A DNA stretch of 35,712 nucleotides from Sva-07 sp035527095 (lineage in GTDB: Bacteria > Actinomycetota > Acidimicrobiia > Acidimicrobiales > Ilumatobacteraceae). A model generated the notes under the pieces. That model searched no databases and had not been told where the DNA came from. It was given only the letters and a program-made list of their open reading frames with translations. The stretch covers positions 1 to 35,712 of the forward strand of contig DATLBC010000164.1 in assembly GCA_035527095.1 (NCBI GenBank), given 5' to 3'. Below, in pieces: positions 17,141 to 25,309 of the stretch; the stretch's first letter is position 1; the number at the start of each line of letters is the position of its first letter. A program made the position numbers and the translations under genes.

Positions 17141-18115
17141 ATGTCTGCCAGTCCGGCCACGCTTCCAGAACTCACCGCGAACGGATTCGCCGTCGACACC
17201 TCACCCGACCGGTTCGCTGAATTGTCCACGGCGAACGATCTCCTCGGTGATCCTGAGGCGCTTCGTGAGGCAATGGACGACCAGGGATACCTGTTCTTCC
17301 GAGGCCTGATCGACCCATCGGTCGTTGGCGCTGCGCGGCATGAAGTGCTACTCAAGTACGCCATTCTCGGCGAGATCGACGACCGCCACCCGATCGACGA
17401 CGCAATCGCCGGCGATGCAGCGGGCGTCACGGCCGCAAACGTCCGAGCGTTCTCCGAGAGCGTCCGAACGGGCGCCCACTACCTCGCCGTCACCGACGCC
17501 CCCGAGGTGGTCACCGTGCACACCGCGCTGCTGGGCGGCGAGGTGAAGTCGTTCGACATGCGTTGGCCACGCTTCGTGCGTCCTGGTGAGGGATGCGGCT
17601 TCCACTGCGACGGTCCGTACATGAATCGGGGTACGTCCCGGATCTTCTCCAGCTGGATCCCGCTGGGCCGGGTGAAGCGTCACGAAGGCGCCTTGATGCT
17701 GCTCGAGGGCAGCCATCGTTCGGAACGCCTCCACGAGGGCTACCTCCGCGCCGACGCCGACCGGGACGGCCTGACGTGGCTCGACGACGACCCCTCGGTC
17801 GTCCTCGACAACTTCGGCACCCGTTGGTTGACCACCGACTTCGAGCCCGGTGACGTCCTGTGTTTCGGGATGCACACGCTCCACGGCGCGCTCGACAACC
17901 AATCGCCGACCGGACGGTGTCGGCTGTCGTCGGACAGCCGCTACCAACGGACCGACGAGCCGGCCGATCCCCGCTGGAACGGAGCCCGCTTCGAGGGTCA
18001 CGGGGGACGGCGCGTCTTCTACCCAGGAATGGGTCGCTGGAACAACGCCGACTTCCAGGACGAATGGAAAGACGTCGACGAGCACGGCCGGCTCGAGCTG
18101 CGAGCGGCAACGTGA
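17141..18115 (+). CDS. Phytanoyl-CoA dioxygenase (PhyH)-family oxygenase
   Basis: A 324-residue Fe(II)/2-oxoglutarate oxygenase of the PhyH family. The iron site is His155 and Asp157 in GFHCDGPYM, with the distal His in FGMHTLHGALDN and a 2-oxoglutarate Arg in CRLSSDSRYQR. The segment DSRYQRTDEPADPRWNG is typical of the family. Such enzymes hydroxylate or otherwise oxidise small molecules and carrier-bound amino acids. ATG 17141 is chosen because MSASPATLPELTANGF starts the protein-like text; the frame is open further upstream across the divergent adenylation gene. Its stop overlaps the dehydrogenase start (GTGA), so the two are translated together. Confidence 0.88.
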   Translation: MSASPATLPELTANGFAVDTSPDRFAELSTANDLLGDPEALREAMDDQGYLFFRGLIDPSVVGAARHEVLLKYAILGEIDDRHPIDDAIAGDAAGVTAANVRAFSESVRTGAHYLAVTDAPEVVTVHTALLGGEVKSFDMRWPRFVRPGEGCGFHCDGPYMNRGTSRIFSSWIPLGRVKRHEGALMLLEGSHRSERLHEGYLRADADRDGLTWLDDDPSVVLDNFGTRWLTTDFEPGDVLCFGMHTLHGALDNQSPTGRCRLSSDSRYQRTDEPADPRWNGARFEGHGGRRVFYPGMGRWNNADFQDEWKDVDEHGRLELRAAT

Positions 18116-19299
18116 GCACCGGCACCAACGCCGAACTGGGCCGCCTGACCGAGGCGCTGCTCGATCCGGAGCACCCGACGAAGGCCGAAGCGGCAACGTG
18201 GGCGCGCGAGCATCTCGGCCAGCGAGACCGGATCACCGACGACGCCACATCGACATTCGCCGTCGACGACTGGCGTCGGTGTGGCGAGCGCGGCATCTTC
18301 GGCCTGCTCGTCCCGACCGAGCTCGGCGGCACCGGCGCCGACCTCGCAACGACGCTTCTCACACTCGAGGGGCTCGGGCAGGGCTGCACCGACAACGGTC
18401 TGACCTTCGCCGCGGCGAGCCAAATGCTCAGCACCCAGGTCGCACTGGTCCGTTTCGGGACGCCAGACCAGCAGCAGCGATGGCTCCCGGGCCTCCTCGC
18501 GGGAACGACCATCGCTGCGTTGGCGATGACCGAACCACAGACCGGCTCCGACGCGTTCGCCCTCGAGGCCAGAGCGGAACGGCGTGACAATGGCGACTAC
18601 GTGTTGAACGGCCACAAGGCCTACATCACCTTCGGCCCGATCTGTGACATGGTCGTCGTGTTCGCGTCCACGCGACCGGAGGCCGGCAGCTGGGGAATCT
18701 CGGCCTTCCTCGTCGATACCACGATCGAGGGGGTCAGTCGGACGGATGTACGCTCGAAGATGGGGATGCGCACGACACCGTTCGGCGACCTCCGATTCGA
18801 TGACGTCGTGGTGCCGGCCGGCGCGCTGCTCGGTCGCGAAGGCGCAGGAGCACGGATCTTCGGGGCGATTCTCGACGTCGAACGCAGCTACGTGTTCGCA
18901 CCGCAGGTCGGCGCAATGCAGCGCCAACTCGACGAAGCGATCGCCTACGCCAGACAGCGGATGCAGGGCGGCCACCCGATCGGCCACTACCAAGCCGTTT
19001 CGCATCGGATCGTCGCCATGAAGGAGCGTCACGAACGCGCCCGCTTCTACCTCTACCGGGCGGCCATGGCCGAGGTGACGGGCCGCGACGTGACCATGTA
19101 CGCATCGCTGGCCAAACTCGTCGCGGGGGAGGTCGGCATCGAATCGGCACTCGATGCCACGGTCGTCCAGGGCGCTCGCGGGTACCTGACCGAGTTCGAG
19201 ATCGAGCGAAGCCTTCGTGACGCCGTCGGCGGCCTCACCTACTCGGGCACCGCCGACGTGATGCGCAACGTCATCGCACGCCACCTCGGGCTGGGGTGA
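18112..19299 (+). CDS. Acyl-CoA dehydrogenase-like flavoenzyme
   Basis: 395 residues with standard ACAD layout: N-terminal helices, the FAD/substrate motif LAMTEPQTGSDAFAL, the beta-domain segment RSKMGMRTTPFGDLRFDDV, and the C-terminal YSGTADVMRNVIARHLG. In MCAD-type enzymes the YEGT glutamate is the catalytic base; here it is Ser, so a base elsewhere (as in isovaleryl-CoA-type enzymes) would be needed. In NRPS clusters such enzymes dehydrogenate carrier-bound residues, for example prolyl to pyrrolyl. GTG 18112 overlaps the PhyH stop by 4 bp. The last 29 bp overlap the convergent methyltransferase gene. Confidence 0.9.
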   Translation: MSTGTNAELGRLTEALLDPEHPTKAEAATWAREHLGQRDRITDDATSTFAVDDWRRCGERGIFGLLVPTELGGTGADLATTLLTLEGLGQGCTDNGLTFAAASQMLSTQVALVRFGTPDQQQRWLPGLLAGTTIAALAMTEPQTGSDAFALEARAERRDNGDYVLNGHKAYITFGPICDMVVVFASTRPEAGSWGISAFLVDTTIEGVSRTDVRSKMGMRTTPFGDLRFDDVVVPAGALLGREGAGARIFGAILDVERSYVFAPQVGAMQRQLDEAIAYARQRMQGGHPIGHYQAVSHRIVAMKERHERARFYLYRAAMAEVTGRDVTMYASLAKLVAGEVGIESALDATVVQGARGYLTEFEIERSLRDAVGGLTYSGTADVMRNVIARHLGLG

Positions 19300-20407
19300 G
19301 CGCCGAGACCTCACTGCCGATGTTCCATCGATTGGCGACCGTCACGGCGTCATCGACCAACACAGCATGAACGGTGTCCGGCGGCGGGATCCCCGCTGCC
19401 AGTGGGGTCTGCTCGTGCAGCACGATCCGCGCCCCCGGCGACAGCCGTGTCAGGAGGTCCGGGACCACCCGTGAGGCAACTCCCATCGGGAGGAACAAGA
19501 CCACCACGGTGACCTCGGAGAGGTCGACCTCCGCGGCATCCCCGTTGACGATGCTGACCCGATCCGCCACACCAGCGGCGGCGGCTCGTTCGACGGCGAC
19601 GGCGCACAGCTCCGACGACTGTTCGACACCGATCGAACGGCACCCACGAGCCGTTGTGGCAGCCAGGACGAAGCGACCGTCCCCGCTGCCGAAATCGAAC
19701 ACGACATCGTCGTCGCCGACCGAGGCCACGTCGAGCAACGCCTCGATCAGACTGCGAGGAGTGACCAGGAACGGTTCGAGCGCCGAGTGGTCGCCCGACC
19801 GCAGTCCGAGCCGTTCGGCGACCAGACGAATCGGTCGGACGATCGAGTAGCCCCACCACAACCGAGTGGGCAACGCAACGGTGTCCCAATCGGCAGGCCG
19901 GGGACCGAACACCCGCTGCAGTCGACCACGACGAGGTTGCCGCCAACGCAGCTCCACCACCGTGCTCACCTCGCCATCACGGGTGAGCACCTGCGAGTCG
20001 GCGGTTCGCAACAACGACTCGAGCGCACCGCCGGTCCACGACCAACTGCTCCGGAATCCGGCGCCGTGCAGCGCCGCGGCCGCCAGCGGTGCGGCAGCAG
20101 GCTCCACATCGATCCGGACCGTGTGTCGCTGATCGGACACCGACGTGGCGGCGACGGGCACCCGAGCATCACCGAGCGTCGCCACGAGCTGATCACGTTC
20201 CTCTTGATTGCGCGCACGAATCCGATGACAGGCCGCGTGCACCGCCGCCGCCACTCTTGCTCGATCGTCGTCGCTCCCACCGGTGGCCGCTTGTCGGTCC
20301 GCCCACGAGGAGAGACGATCCTGGTGGATCGCCTCGACCAGCTCCGATCGGAGTTCCGGAGTGTCGGGGCCGATGATCACGAGCGCCGCCGATTCAATGC
20401 GCCGCAA
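19271..20407 (-). CDS. SAM-dependent methyltransferase with unusual N-terminal region
   Basis: 378 residues if started at TTG 20407, which overlaps the cupin stop by 14 bp; GTG 20380 is an alternative. The C-terminal half has a class I methyltransferase fold: VVFDFGSGDGRFVL (SAM loop), IGVEQSSELCAVAVERA, DRVSIVNGDAAEVDL, VVVLFLPMGV. The N-terminal half (HTVRIDVEPAAAPLAAAALHGAGF and TVVELRWRQ) weakly recalls an uncharacterised nucleotidyltransferase family (NTP_transf_5), but no DxD-type active site is evident, so I leave it unassigned. It sits in one overlapping unit with the cupin and TylF genes and probably methylates the peptide or a precursor. Confidence 0.75.
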   Translation of the reverse strand: MRRIESAALVIIGPDTPELRSELVEAIHQDRLSSWADRQAATGGSDDDRARVAAAVHAACHRIRARNQEERDQLVATLGDARVPVAATSVSDQRHTVRIDVEPAAAPLAAAALHGAGFRSSWSWTGGALESLLRTADSQVLTRDGEVSTVVELRWRQPRRGRLQRVFGPRPADWDTVALPTRLWWGYSIVRPIRLVAERLGLRSGDHSALEPFLVTPRSLIEALLDVASVGDDDVVFDFGSGDGRFVLAATTARGCRSIGVEQSSELCAVAVERAAAAGVADRVSIVNGDAAEVDLSEVTVVVLFLPMGVASRVVPDLLTRLSPGARIVLHEQTPLAAGIPPPDTVHAVLVDDAVTVANRWNIGSEVSALTPARGGVR

Positions 20408-21356
20408 CGGTCTCGAGTTGCTTTCGCAGCATCTCCGAAGCGGGTCGGAGGAACCCGGGGTTCAGATACGACGAGCGGGGCCCCGCGAAGCGGAACGGGA
20501 CCGAGATGTTGGCTTCGACCGCTTCCATCTCGTGCGCCCAGAACGACGGGATGAGGAGCGCTTCGCCGGGATGGAGTTCGCCGACGAAGCGCTGCGATCG
20601 CTCCAACCTCGGGAACTCGGATGGCGATGCGTCGTCGGAGCGGCCGGGGAGATCCGACCAGCGCCCCGACCCGCGCAGCGGCAGACGGAACGACAGGTTG
20701 GTCCGATCGGTAGGCCGGTACATGGCGACCCGTTTCGTCCCGTGGGTCTGGAAGAGCAGGCCGGGCCACGCATCGTGGTGCAACGGGGTCGTTGCCCCAG
20801 GTGAGCCCACCCAGATGCCGCTGAACCGTGGTTCGGTGGCCGTGTGGGTGCGCTGGCGCACCGCGTGGTCGAACCGATCGAGCATCGCCGCAGCCTGGCC
20901 GTCGAGCGATCCGATTCCGAACAACTGGTACACGACCGTGCCGGGCTCGACCCCGTCGTGGAACATCATCTGGAGGAACTCGCGCACAGGCATCTGCTGC
21001 TCGCCGACAACGCTCGTGTCATAACCCCCGCTGTAGAGGAAGTACGGCGCGGCGCCGTCGAACGACGTGACCGTGATCGTCTGATCACCGGCGGCGCGCT
21101 CGAGATCTGCTGGGGTGGCGACGTCGGCGATGTCGAGCGCGCCGAGCAGCCCTTCGATGATGACGGGCTGGCCGGCCCGGAGCACGGCGTCGAGGTCGAT
21201 CGAGTCAGCTTGCACGCGTTCGATCTCGACTCGCCGGCCGCGCCGCCGAGCGCCCGTCACCCTCGTCACGAGGTGATGGACGAACCAGATGGGTGTCAGC
21301 ACAGCGAGCAGGCAGAGCAACCCAGCGGCGAGCACTGCGGCACGAGCCCGCCTCAC
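20394..21356 (-). CDS. Membrane-anchored JmjC/cupin-8 oxygenase
   Basis: 320 residues from GTG 21356, which overlaps the upstream stop by 4 bp (GTGA). Residues about 6-30 (AAVLAAGLLCLLAVLTPIWF) form one membrane helix. The rest is a cupin-8 JmjC-like domain with iron ligands His193 and Asp195 in TPLHHDAWPG and His275 in LIPSFWAHEM. It also has QTHGTKRVAMYRP, the usual strand after the HxD motif. Such enzymes hydroxylate side chains using 2-oxoglutarate. The N-terminal anchor is uncommon for the family. Its place between two methyltransferases suggests tailoring of the peptide product. Confidence 0.82.
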   Translation of the reverse strand: MRRARAAVLAAGLLCLLAVLTPIWFVHHLVTRVTGARRRGRRVEIERVQADSIDLDAVLRAGQPVIIEGLLGALDIADVATPADLERAAGDQTITVTSFDGAAPYFLYSGGYDTSVVGEQQMPVREFLQMMFHDGVEPGTVVYQLFGIGSLDGQAAAMLDRFDHAVRQRTHTATEPRFSGIWVGSPGATTPLHHDAWPGLLFQTHGTKRVAMYRPTDRTNLSFRLPLRGSGRWSDLPGRSDDASPSEFPRLERSQRFVGELHPGEALLIPSFWAHEMEAVEANISVPFRFAGPRSSYLNPGFLRPASEMLRKQLETVAAH

Positions 21357-22129
21357 CTGCCGACCTCCGGAGCCGCCGGGTCGGTGCCGATCGAGGTGAT
21401 CTCGACGGCGACTTCGTACATACCCCAGCACAAGTAGTCGTAGGTCACGTGGTACTCCTCGCAGAACTCCTGGAAGGCCCTGAACTCGTGCTGCTTCCAG
21501 TTGGGATAGTTGAAGTACTCGTTGAAGACGATGATCGAGCCAGGCCGCATTCGGGGGGCGAGACCCTGCAGGATCGTCCGGGCCGAGCTGTAGATGTCGG
21601 AATCGATGTGGACGAACGAGACGTCGCCCGGGTGTTCAGTGAGGAACGGGTCGAGGGTGTCGTCGAACCAGCCGACGTGGAGTTCGACGTTCGGCTCGAC
21701 GTTCGGAATCCCTTCGCCGCCGAACCCACCTCGATCGACGGTCCAACCCGTCCACGGTTCCGGCAACCCTTCGAACGAGTCGAAGCCGTGCACGGTCACG
21801 TTCGGGCGTCGCCGCGCGATGTGGTTGATCGACCGACCGCTTCGAACCCCGAATTCGAAATGGAGCCCGTCGGAGGTCGCGTGGAGCAGCGCGTCGTTCA
21901 ACACCTCGATGTCGTCGCGTTTGACCATGGCATCCGACATGTTCGACGTGATGTAGTCGGCGGTCTCGTCGAGCGCGCGCTGCAGCAGTGCGTGGTGGGG
22001 GTGCCAGCGATTCGAGTAGTACCAACGTCCGTAGTACGCCGTGCTCGCGCTGCTGACGACCCCGCTGATCGCTCGTTTCGTTGAGAACTCGAGTCGCTGA
22101 ACGGCAGTGGACAGCGACCTCGCGAGCAT
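21353..22129 (-). CDS. TylF/MycF-like O-methyltransferase
   Basis: 258 residues starting at ATG 22129. TylF-family signatures are LHFEFGVRSGRSI (SAM loop), VHGFDSFEGLPEPW, and VSFVHIDSDIYSSARTIL, which contains the metal-binding Asp pair, followed by PGSIIVFNEYFNYPNW. Members of this family methylate sugar or phenol-like hydroxyls in antibiotics, with Mg2+. It leads the minus-strand unit TylF - cupin - methyltransferase joined by overlaps. As first gene its promoter would lie in 22130-22175, where I see no clear motif. A hydroxyl installed by one of the cluster oxygenases is a plausible target. Confidence 0.88.
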   Translation of the reverse strand: MLARSLSTAVQRLEFSTKRAISGVVSSASTAYYGRWYYSNRWHPHHALLQRALDETADYITSNMSDAMVKRDDIEVLNDALLHATSDGLHFEFGVRSGRSINHIARRRPNVTVHGFDSFEGLPEPWTGWTVDRGGFGGEGIPNVEPNVELHVGWFDDTLDPFLTEHPGDVSFVHIDSDIYSSARTILQGLAPRMRPGSIIVFNEYFNYPNWKQHEFRAFQEFCEEYHVTYDYLCWGMYEVAVEITSIGTDPAAPEVGR

Positions 22130-22175
22130 TCGTCGGAGCGTAGCGGCCAGACCGCGCAGCTTGCCCGCCCGTCAA

Positions 22176-22326
22176 TCAGCGTTCGAGGAGCTCGTTGCGG
22201 ACGATCTCGGTGTCGGGTGGATTCAACGGGCGATTGGTCTTGGCCCGGACCGTCACCTTGCCGGTGGGGAGTTGCGCGGCGGTGTCGGTTCGTGGGTCTC
22301 GATGTCACGAAGGAACACCACACCGG
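22176..22326 (-). pseudogene. Remnant of a second MscS gene (C-terminus)
   Basis: The minus strand encodes GVVFLRDIETHEP and, after a one-base frameshift, LPTGKVTVRAKTNRPLNPPD and TEIVRNELLER with a stop at 22176-22178. The intact MscS gene at 24326-25144 ends GVVFIRDIETQEP...VRVRVKTNRPLSSPEAEIVRAKLLDR. Only about the last 50 codons survive; homology stops abruptly at about 22326 next to a tandem repeat. It is a relic of a duplicated or second channel gene, now directly downstream of kup. Confidence 0.8.
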
Positions 22327-22334
22327 AAGGAATT

Positions 22335-22375
22335 CGGCGCGGCGCGTCGACCGGCGCGGCGCGTCGACCGGCGCG
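22335..22375. repeat. 17-bp GC-rich tandem repeat
   Basis: The unit CGGCGCGGCGCGTCGAC occurs twice back-to-back (22335-22351, 22352-22368) with a 7-bp partial third copy. It lies between the kup stop and the MscS remnant and may mark the rearrangement point. Confidence 0.85.
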
Positions 22376-22381
22376 ACTCCC

Positions 22382-24268
22382 TCAGATCTCGACGAGAGTC
22401 CCGACTTCGAACACGCGGTCGACGGGCAGCGAGAAGAATCGGGTGGCGCTGCCGGCGCTGCGGTTCATCGCCACGAACAGCCGCTCGCGCGCCGGGTGCA
22501 TACCCGGCGCCTTCGTCGCCGACACCGACTCTCGCCCGATGAAGTACGTCACCTGCTCCGGATCGAACTCCTGTCCCGGGAGTTGCAGCATCGCCAATGC
22601 GCTCGGAACGTCGGGATCGTCGAGATAGCCGAAGCGGAGCGTCACCTGCTGGATCCCGGAGCCGACCTTGCGTGCGCTGAGTCGCTGATCCTCAGAAACC
22701 CGCGGGATGTCATCGGTTTCGACCGAGACCATGAGCGTCAACTGGTGCAACACGTGGTTGTGCATGATGTTCGCAATCAGTGCAGGTGGAGCGGCACCGG
22801 CGTCCTTGAACATGTACACGGCGATCCCGGGGACACGGGCAGCGTCCGCGACGATCGCCTCGTGGACGACGACCTCGATCGGCCGTTCACCCCGATGAAT
22901 CCGAGCAGCGACCAACTGGCGACCCCTGCGCCACGTGGTCATCAACAGCACCAGGATCAGACCGACCAGCAGTGGGAACCATCCACCCGAGGCGATCTTC
23001 ACGACATTGGCAGAGAAGAACGCAATGTCGACCACGAGCAATGGCGCGCAGACGGCGAGCGCGCGGCCGAGCGACCAGGCCCATCGCTCCCGGGCGACGC
23101 GGAAGAACAACAGCGTCGTGATCAGCATCGTCATCGTGACCGCGATGCCGTAGGCCGACGCAAGGTTGCTCGACGTTCGAAAGCCCACGACGAGACCAAC
23201 ACACCCGATCATGAGCAACCAGTTGACGACCGGGACGTAGATCTGGCCGACGTGGTGTGGCGAGGTGTGGGTGATCCGCATGCGGGGGAGATAGTCGAGC
23301 TGGACCGCCTGCGCAGTGAGCGAGAACGCTCCGGAGATCAACGCCTGCGATGCGATGACGGTCGCACACGTCGCGAGGACTGCCAATGGCAGGATCGCCC
23401 ACGACGGAGCCAGGCGGTAGAACGGGCTCTCGACGGCCCCGGGATCGGCAACGACGAGCGCTGCCTGCCCGAAGTAGTTGAGCAGCAGTGCGGGAAGCAC
23501 CAGGACGTACCAGCTGAACTGGATTGGCCGGCGACCGAAGTGGCCCATGTCGGCGTAGAGCGCCTCGCCGCCCGTCACCACCAGAAAGATCGAACCGAGT
23601 GCCACGAATGCGTTCGCAGGCTGGTTGACGAAGAACTCGACCGCATACGTCGGCGAGACCGCTCGGACCACCCCGGGGTGCTGCACCACCTGGTTCAGGC
23701 CGAGCAGACCCAGCGTGCCGAACCACACGAGCATCACCGGCCCGAACACCGCCGAGATCCGCGCCGTGCCGTGGCGTTGCACAGCAAACAACCCGACGAG
23801 GATGACGATCGAGATCGGAATCACGAAATGCTCGAACGCGGTGCTGGCCACCTCGAAGCCTTCGACGGCGCTCAGCACCGAGATCGCCGGGGTGATCAAC
23901 CCATCGCCGTAGAGCAGCGCCGTCCCGAACACGCCGAGCGTCACCGCAGCCGCCAAGAGCCCCTTCGCATTTCCCTTGGACGGAGCGACGAGGGCGGTCA
24001 ACGCGAGGATGCCACCCTCGCCGTGGTTGTCGGCCCGCATGACCAGCGACAGGTACTTGATCGAGATGACGATGATCAGGGCCCAGAAGACGACCGATGC
24101 AACGCCATACGCGCTCTGCGTCGTCGCATCGAGCCCGGCGTGGTCGAAGGTCTCTCGGATCGCATAGATCGGGCTCGTCCCGATGTCGCCGTACACGATG
24201 CCAAGAGCGCCGAAGGCGAGGGCACCGGTTCCACCACGGGTCACTCGAGCTGTGTCGGCAGTGCTCAT
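22382..24268 (-). CDS. kup: Kup-family potassium transporter
   Basis: 628 residues, the usual Kup length. The N-terminus ALGIVYGDIGTSPIYAIRETF and the later YGDGLITPAISVLSAVEGFEV are family hallmarks. About twelve membrane helices occupy residues 15-460, followed by a cytoplasmic tail that ends in the Kup-type FFSLPVDRVFEVGTLVEI. It imports K+ with protons across the cytoplasmic membrane. ATG 24268 lies 57 bp downstream of the MscS stop on the same strand, so the two are probably co-transcribed, pairing K+ uptake with turgor release. No long leader is present for a c-di-AMP riboswitch. Confidence 0.96.
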   Translation of the reverse strand: MSTADTARVTRGGTGALAFGALGIVYGDIGTSPIYAIRETFDHAGLDATTQSAYGVASVVFWALIIVISIKYLSLVMRADNHGEGGILALTALVAPSKGNAKGLLAAAVTLGVFGTALLYGDGLITPAISVLSAVEGFEVASTAFEHFVIPISIVILVGLFAVQRHGTARISAVFGPVMLVWFGTLGLLGLNQVVQHPGVVRAVSPTYAVEFFVNQPANAFVALGSIFLVVTGGEALYADMGHFGRRPIQFSWYVLVLPALLLNYFGQAALVVADPGAVESPFYRLAPSWAILPLAVLATCATVIASQALISGAFSLTAQAVQLDYLPRMRITHTSPHHVGQIYVPVVNWLLMIGCVGLVVGFRTSSNLASAYGIAVTMTMLITTLLFFRVARERWAWSLGRALAVCAPLLVVDIAFFSANVVKIASGGWFPLLVGLILVLLMTTWRRGRQLVAARIHRGERPIEVVVHEAIVADAARVPGIAVYMFKDAGAAPPALIANIMHNHVLHQLTLMVSVETDDIPRVSEDQRLSARKVGSGIQQVTLRFGYLDDPDVPSALAMLQLPGQEFDPEQVTYFIGRESVSATKAPGMHPARERLFVAMNRSAGSATRFFSLPVDRVFEVGTLVEI

Positions 24269-24325
24269 GTGTGTCCACTCGCTCCGGCGTCAGCTCGTCG
24301 AGCGGCGCATCCGCCCGCCAGTGAA

Positions 24326-25144
24326 TCAGCGATCGAGCAGTTTGGCGCGAACGATCTCGGCTTCGGGGGAGCTGAGCGGACGATTGGTCTTCACTCGCAC
24401 CCTCACGGTGTCGGGTGACGAATCCTGCTCGTCGGGTTCCTGGGTTTCGATGTCGCGGATAAACACCACACCGGTGAGCCCGACATCATTGGAGGCGTCG
24501 CTCAGGCGTTCGACGGCGCTGTTCTCGTCGGCAGCGGCCCATTCCGCGAGCGGCACCTCGATGTCGCTGACGGCGGGGAGCTGCGACAGGTTGGCGACCG
24601 ACTCGACCGAATGATGCCCAGCGTGCCACGTTGCGCCGTCGGGCGTCCGGAGCCGCACCGAGGCGCTCCCGATCAGATCGACGATGCCGCGCACCTCCGT
24701 GCCACCCACCCGCATCACCACGTCGTCGCCGACGGCGTAGCGGTCCTCGAGCAAAGCCCTGGTTCCGGCGAGGAAGTCCTTCACCAGATCCTGGCCACTG
24801 AGCGCGAGCGCCAACCCGATGAATCCGGCGCTGGAGATCGCGAATGCGAGGCTGACCCCCATCAATTCGATTGCACCGAAGGTGGCGAACGTGAAGATCA
24901 GCACCGTGACGAAGCGACCGATCATCTTCGCGACAGAGTCGGCCCGCTGACGCTTGCGGGTGTCGGCCAGGCCTTGGTCGCCGAGGCGGTCGAGACGTAC
25001 CCGCCACGAGCCCTCGGACCGTTGCGCCCGCCGCACGGCGCGGCGCGTGAGCGTTCGGATGACGGTGCGCGCAAGCCAGGACGCGACGATGGCGATCGGC
25101 AGCAGCACGAGAGCTTCTGAGACGGAGGTGAACCAGGACAACAT
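24326..25144 (-). CDS. MscS-family mechanosensitive ion channel
   Basis: 272 residues from ATG 25144. There are membrane helices at about 8-25, 80-100 and 103-125; the last is the pore-lining, Gly/Ala-rich helix (AISSAGFIGLALALSGQDLVKDFLAGT). The beta domain follows with EDRYAVGDDVVM and VRGIVDLIGSASVRLRTPDG, matching the MscS domain. The C-terminus is a short cytoplasmic alpha/beta region. The frame extends 12 codons upstream, but ATG 25144 gives the normal short N-terminus before the first helix. It lies just upstream of kup, and a broken copy of its 3' end lies beyond kup. Confidence 0.92.
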   Translation of the reverse strand: MLSWFTSVSEALVLLPIAIVASWLARTVIRTLTRRAVRRAQRSEGSWRVRLDRLGDQGLADTRKRQRADSVAKMIGRFVTVLIFTFATFGAIELMGVSLAFAISSAGFIGLALALSGQDLVKDFLAGTRALLEDRYAVGDDVVMRVGGTEVRGIVDLIGSASVRLRTPDGATWHAGHHSVESVANLSQLPAVSDIEVPLAEWAAADENSAVERLSDASNDVGLTGVVFIRDIETQEPDEQDSSPDTVRVRVKTNRPLSSPEAEIVRAKLLDR

Positions 25145-25309
25145 CGAGTGACTTCTTTCGCCGGCGTGATGCCGAAACATTACGGTTGTGTTACAGCGAC
25201 ATCGTGCCAGCCCGAAGTGCGCCGACCTCGGCAGATGTCGGATTTCTCACGTGACATCGCTCACGTCGACCCTGACCGAAGCGACCGGCAGCGGTGTACC
25301 GTGCGGTTC

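Noticed and set aside
24269..24325. Possible c-di-AMP riboswitch in front of kup
   Set aside because: Only 57 bp separate the MscS stop from the kup start, too short for the known element, and no matching conserved pieces were seen.
22217..24418. 733-codon plus-strand open frame opposite kup
   Set aside because: The composition is non-protein-like (runs of Arg, His, Asp) and kup on the minus strand is unambiguous.
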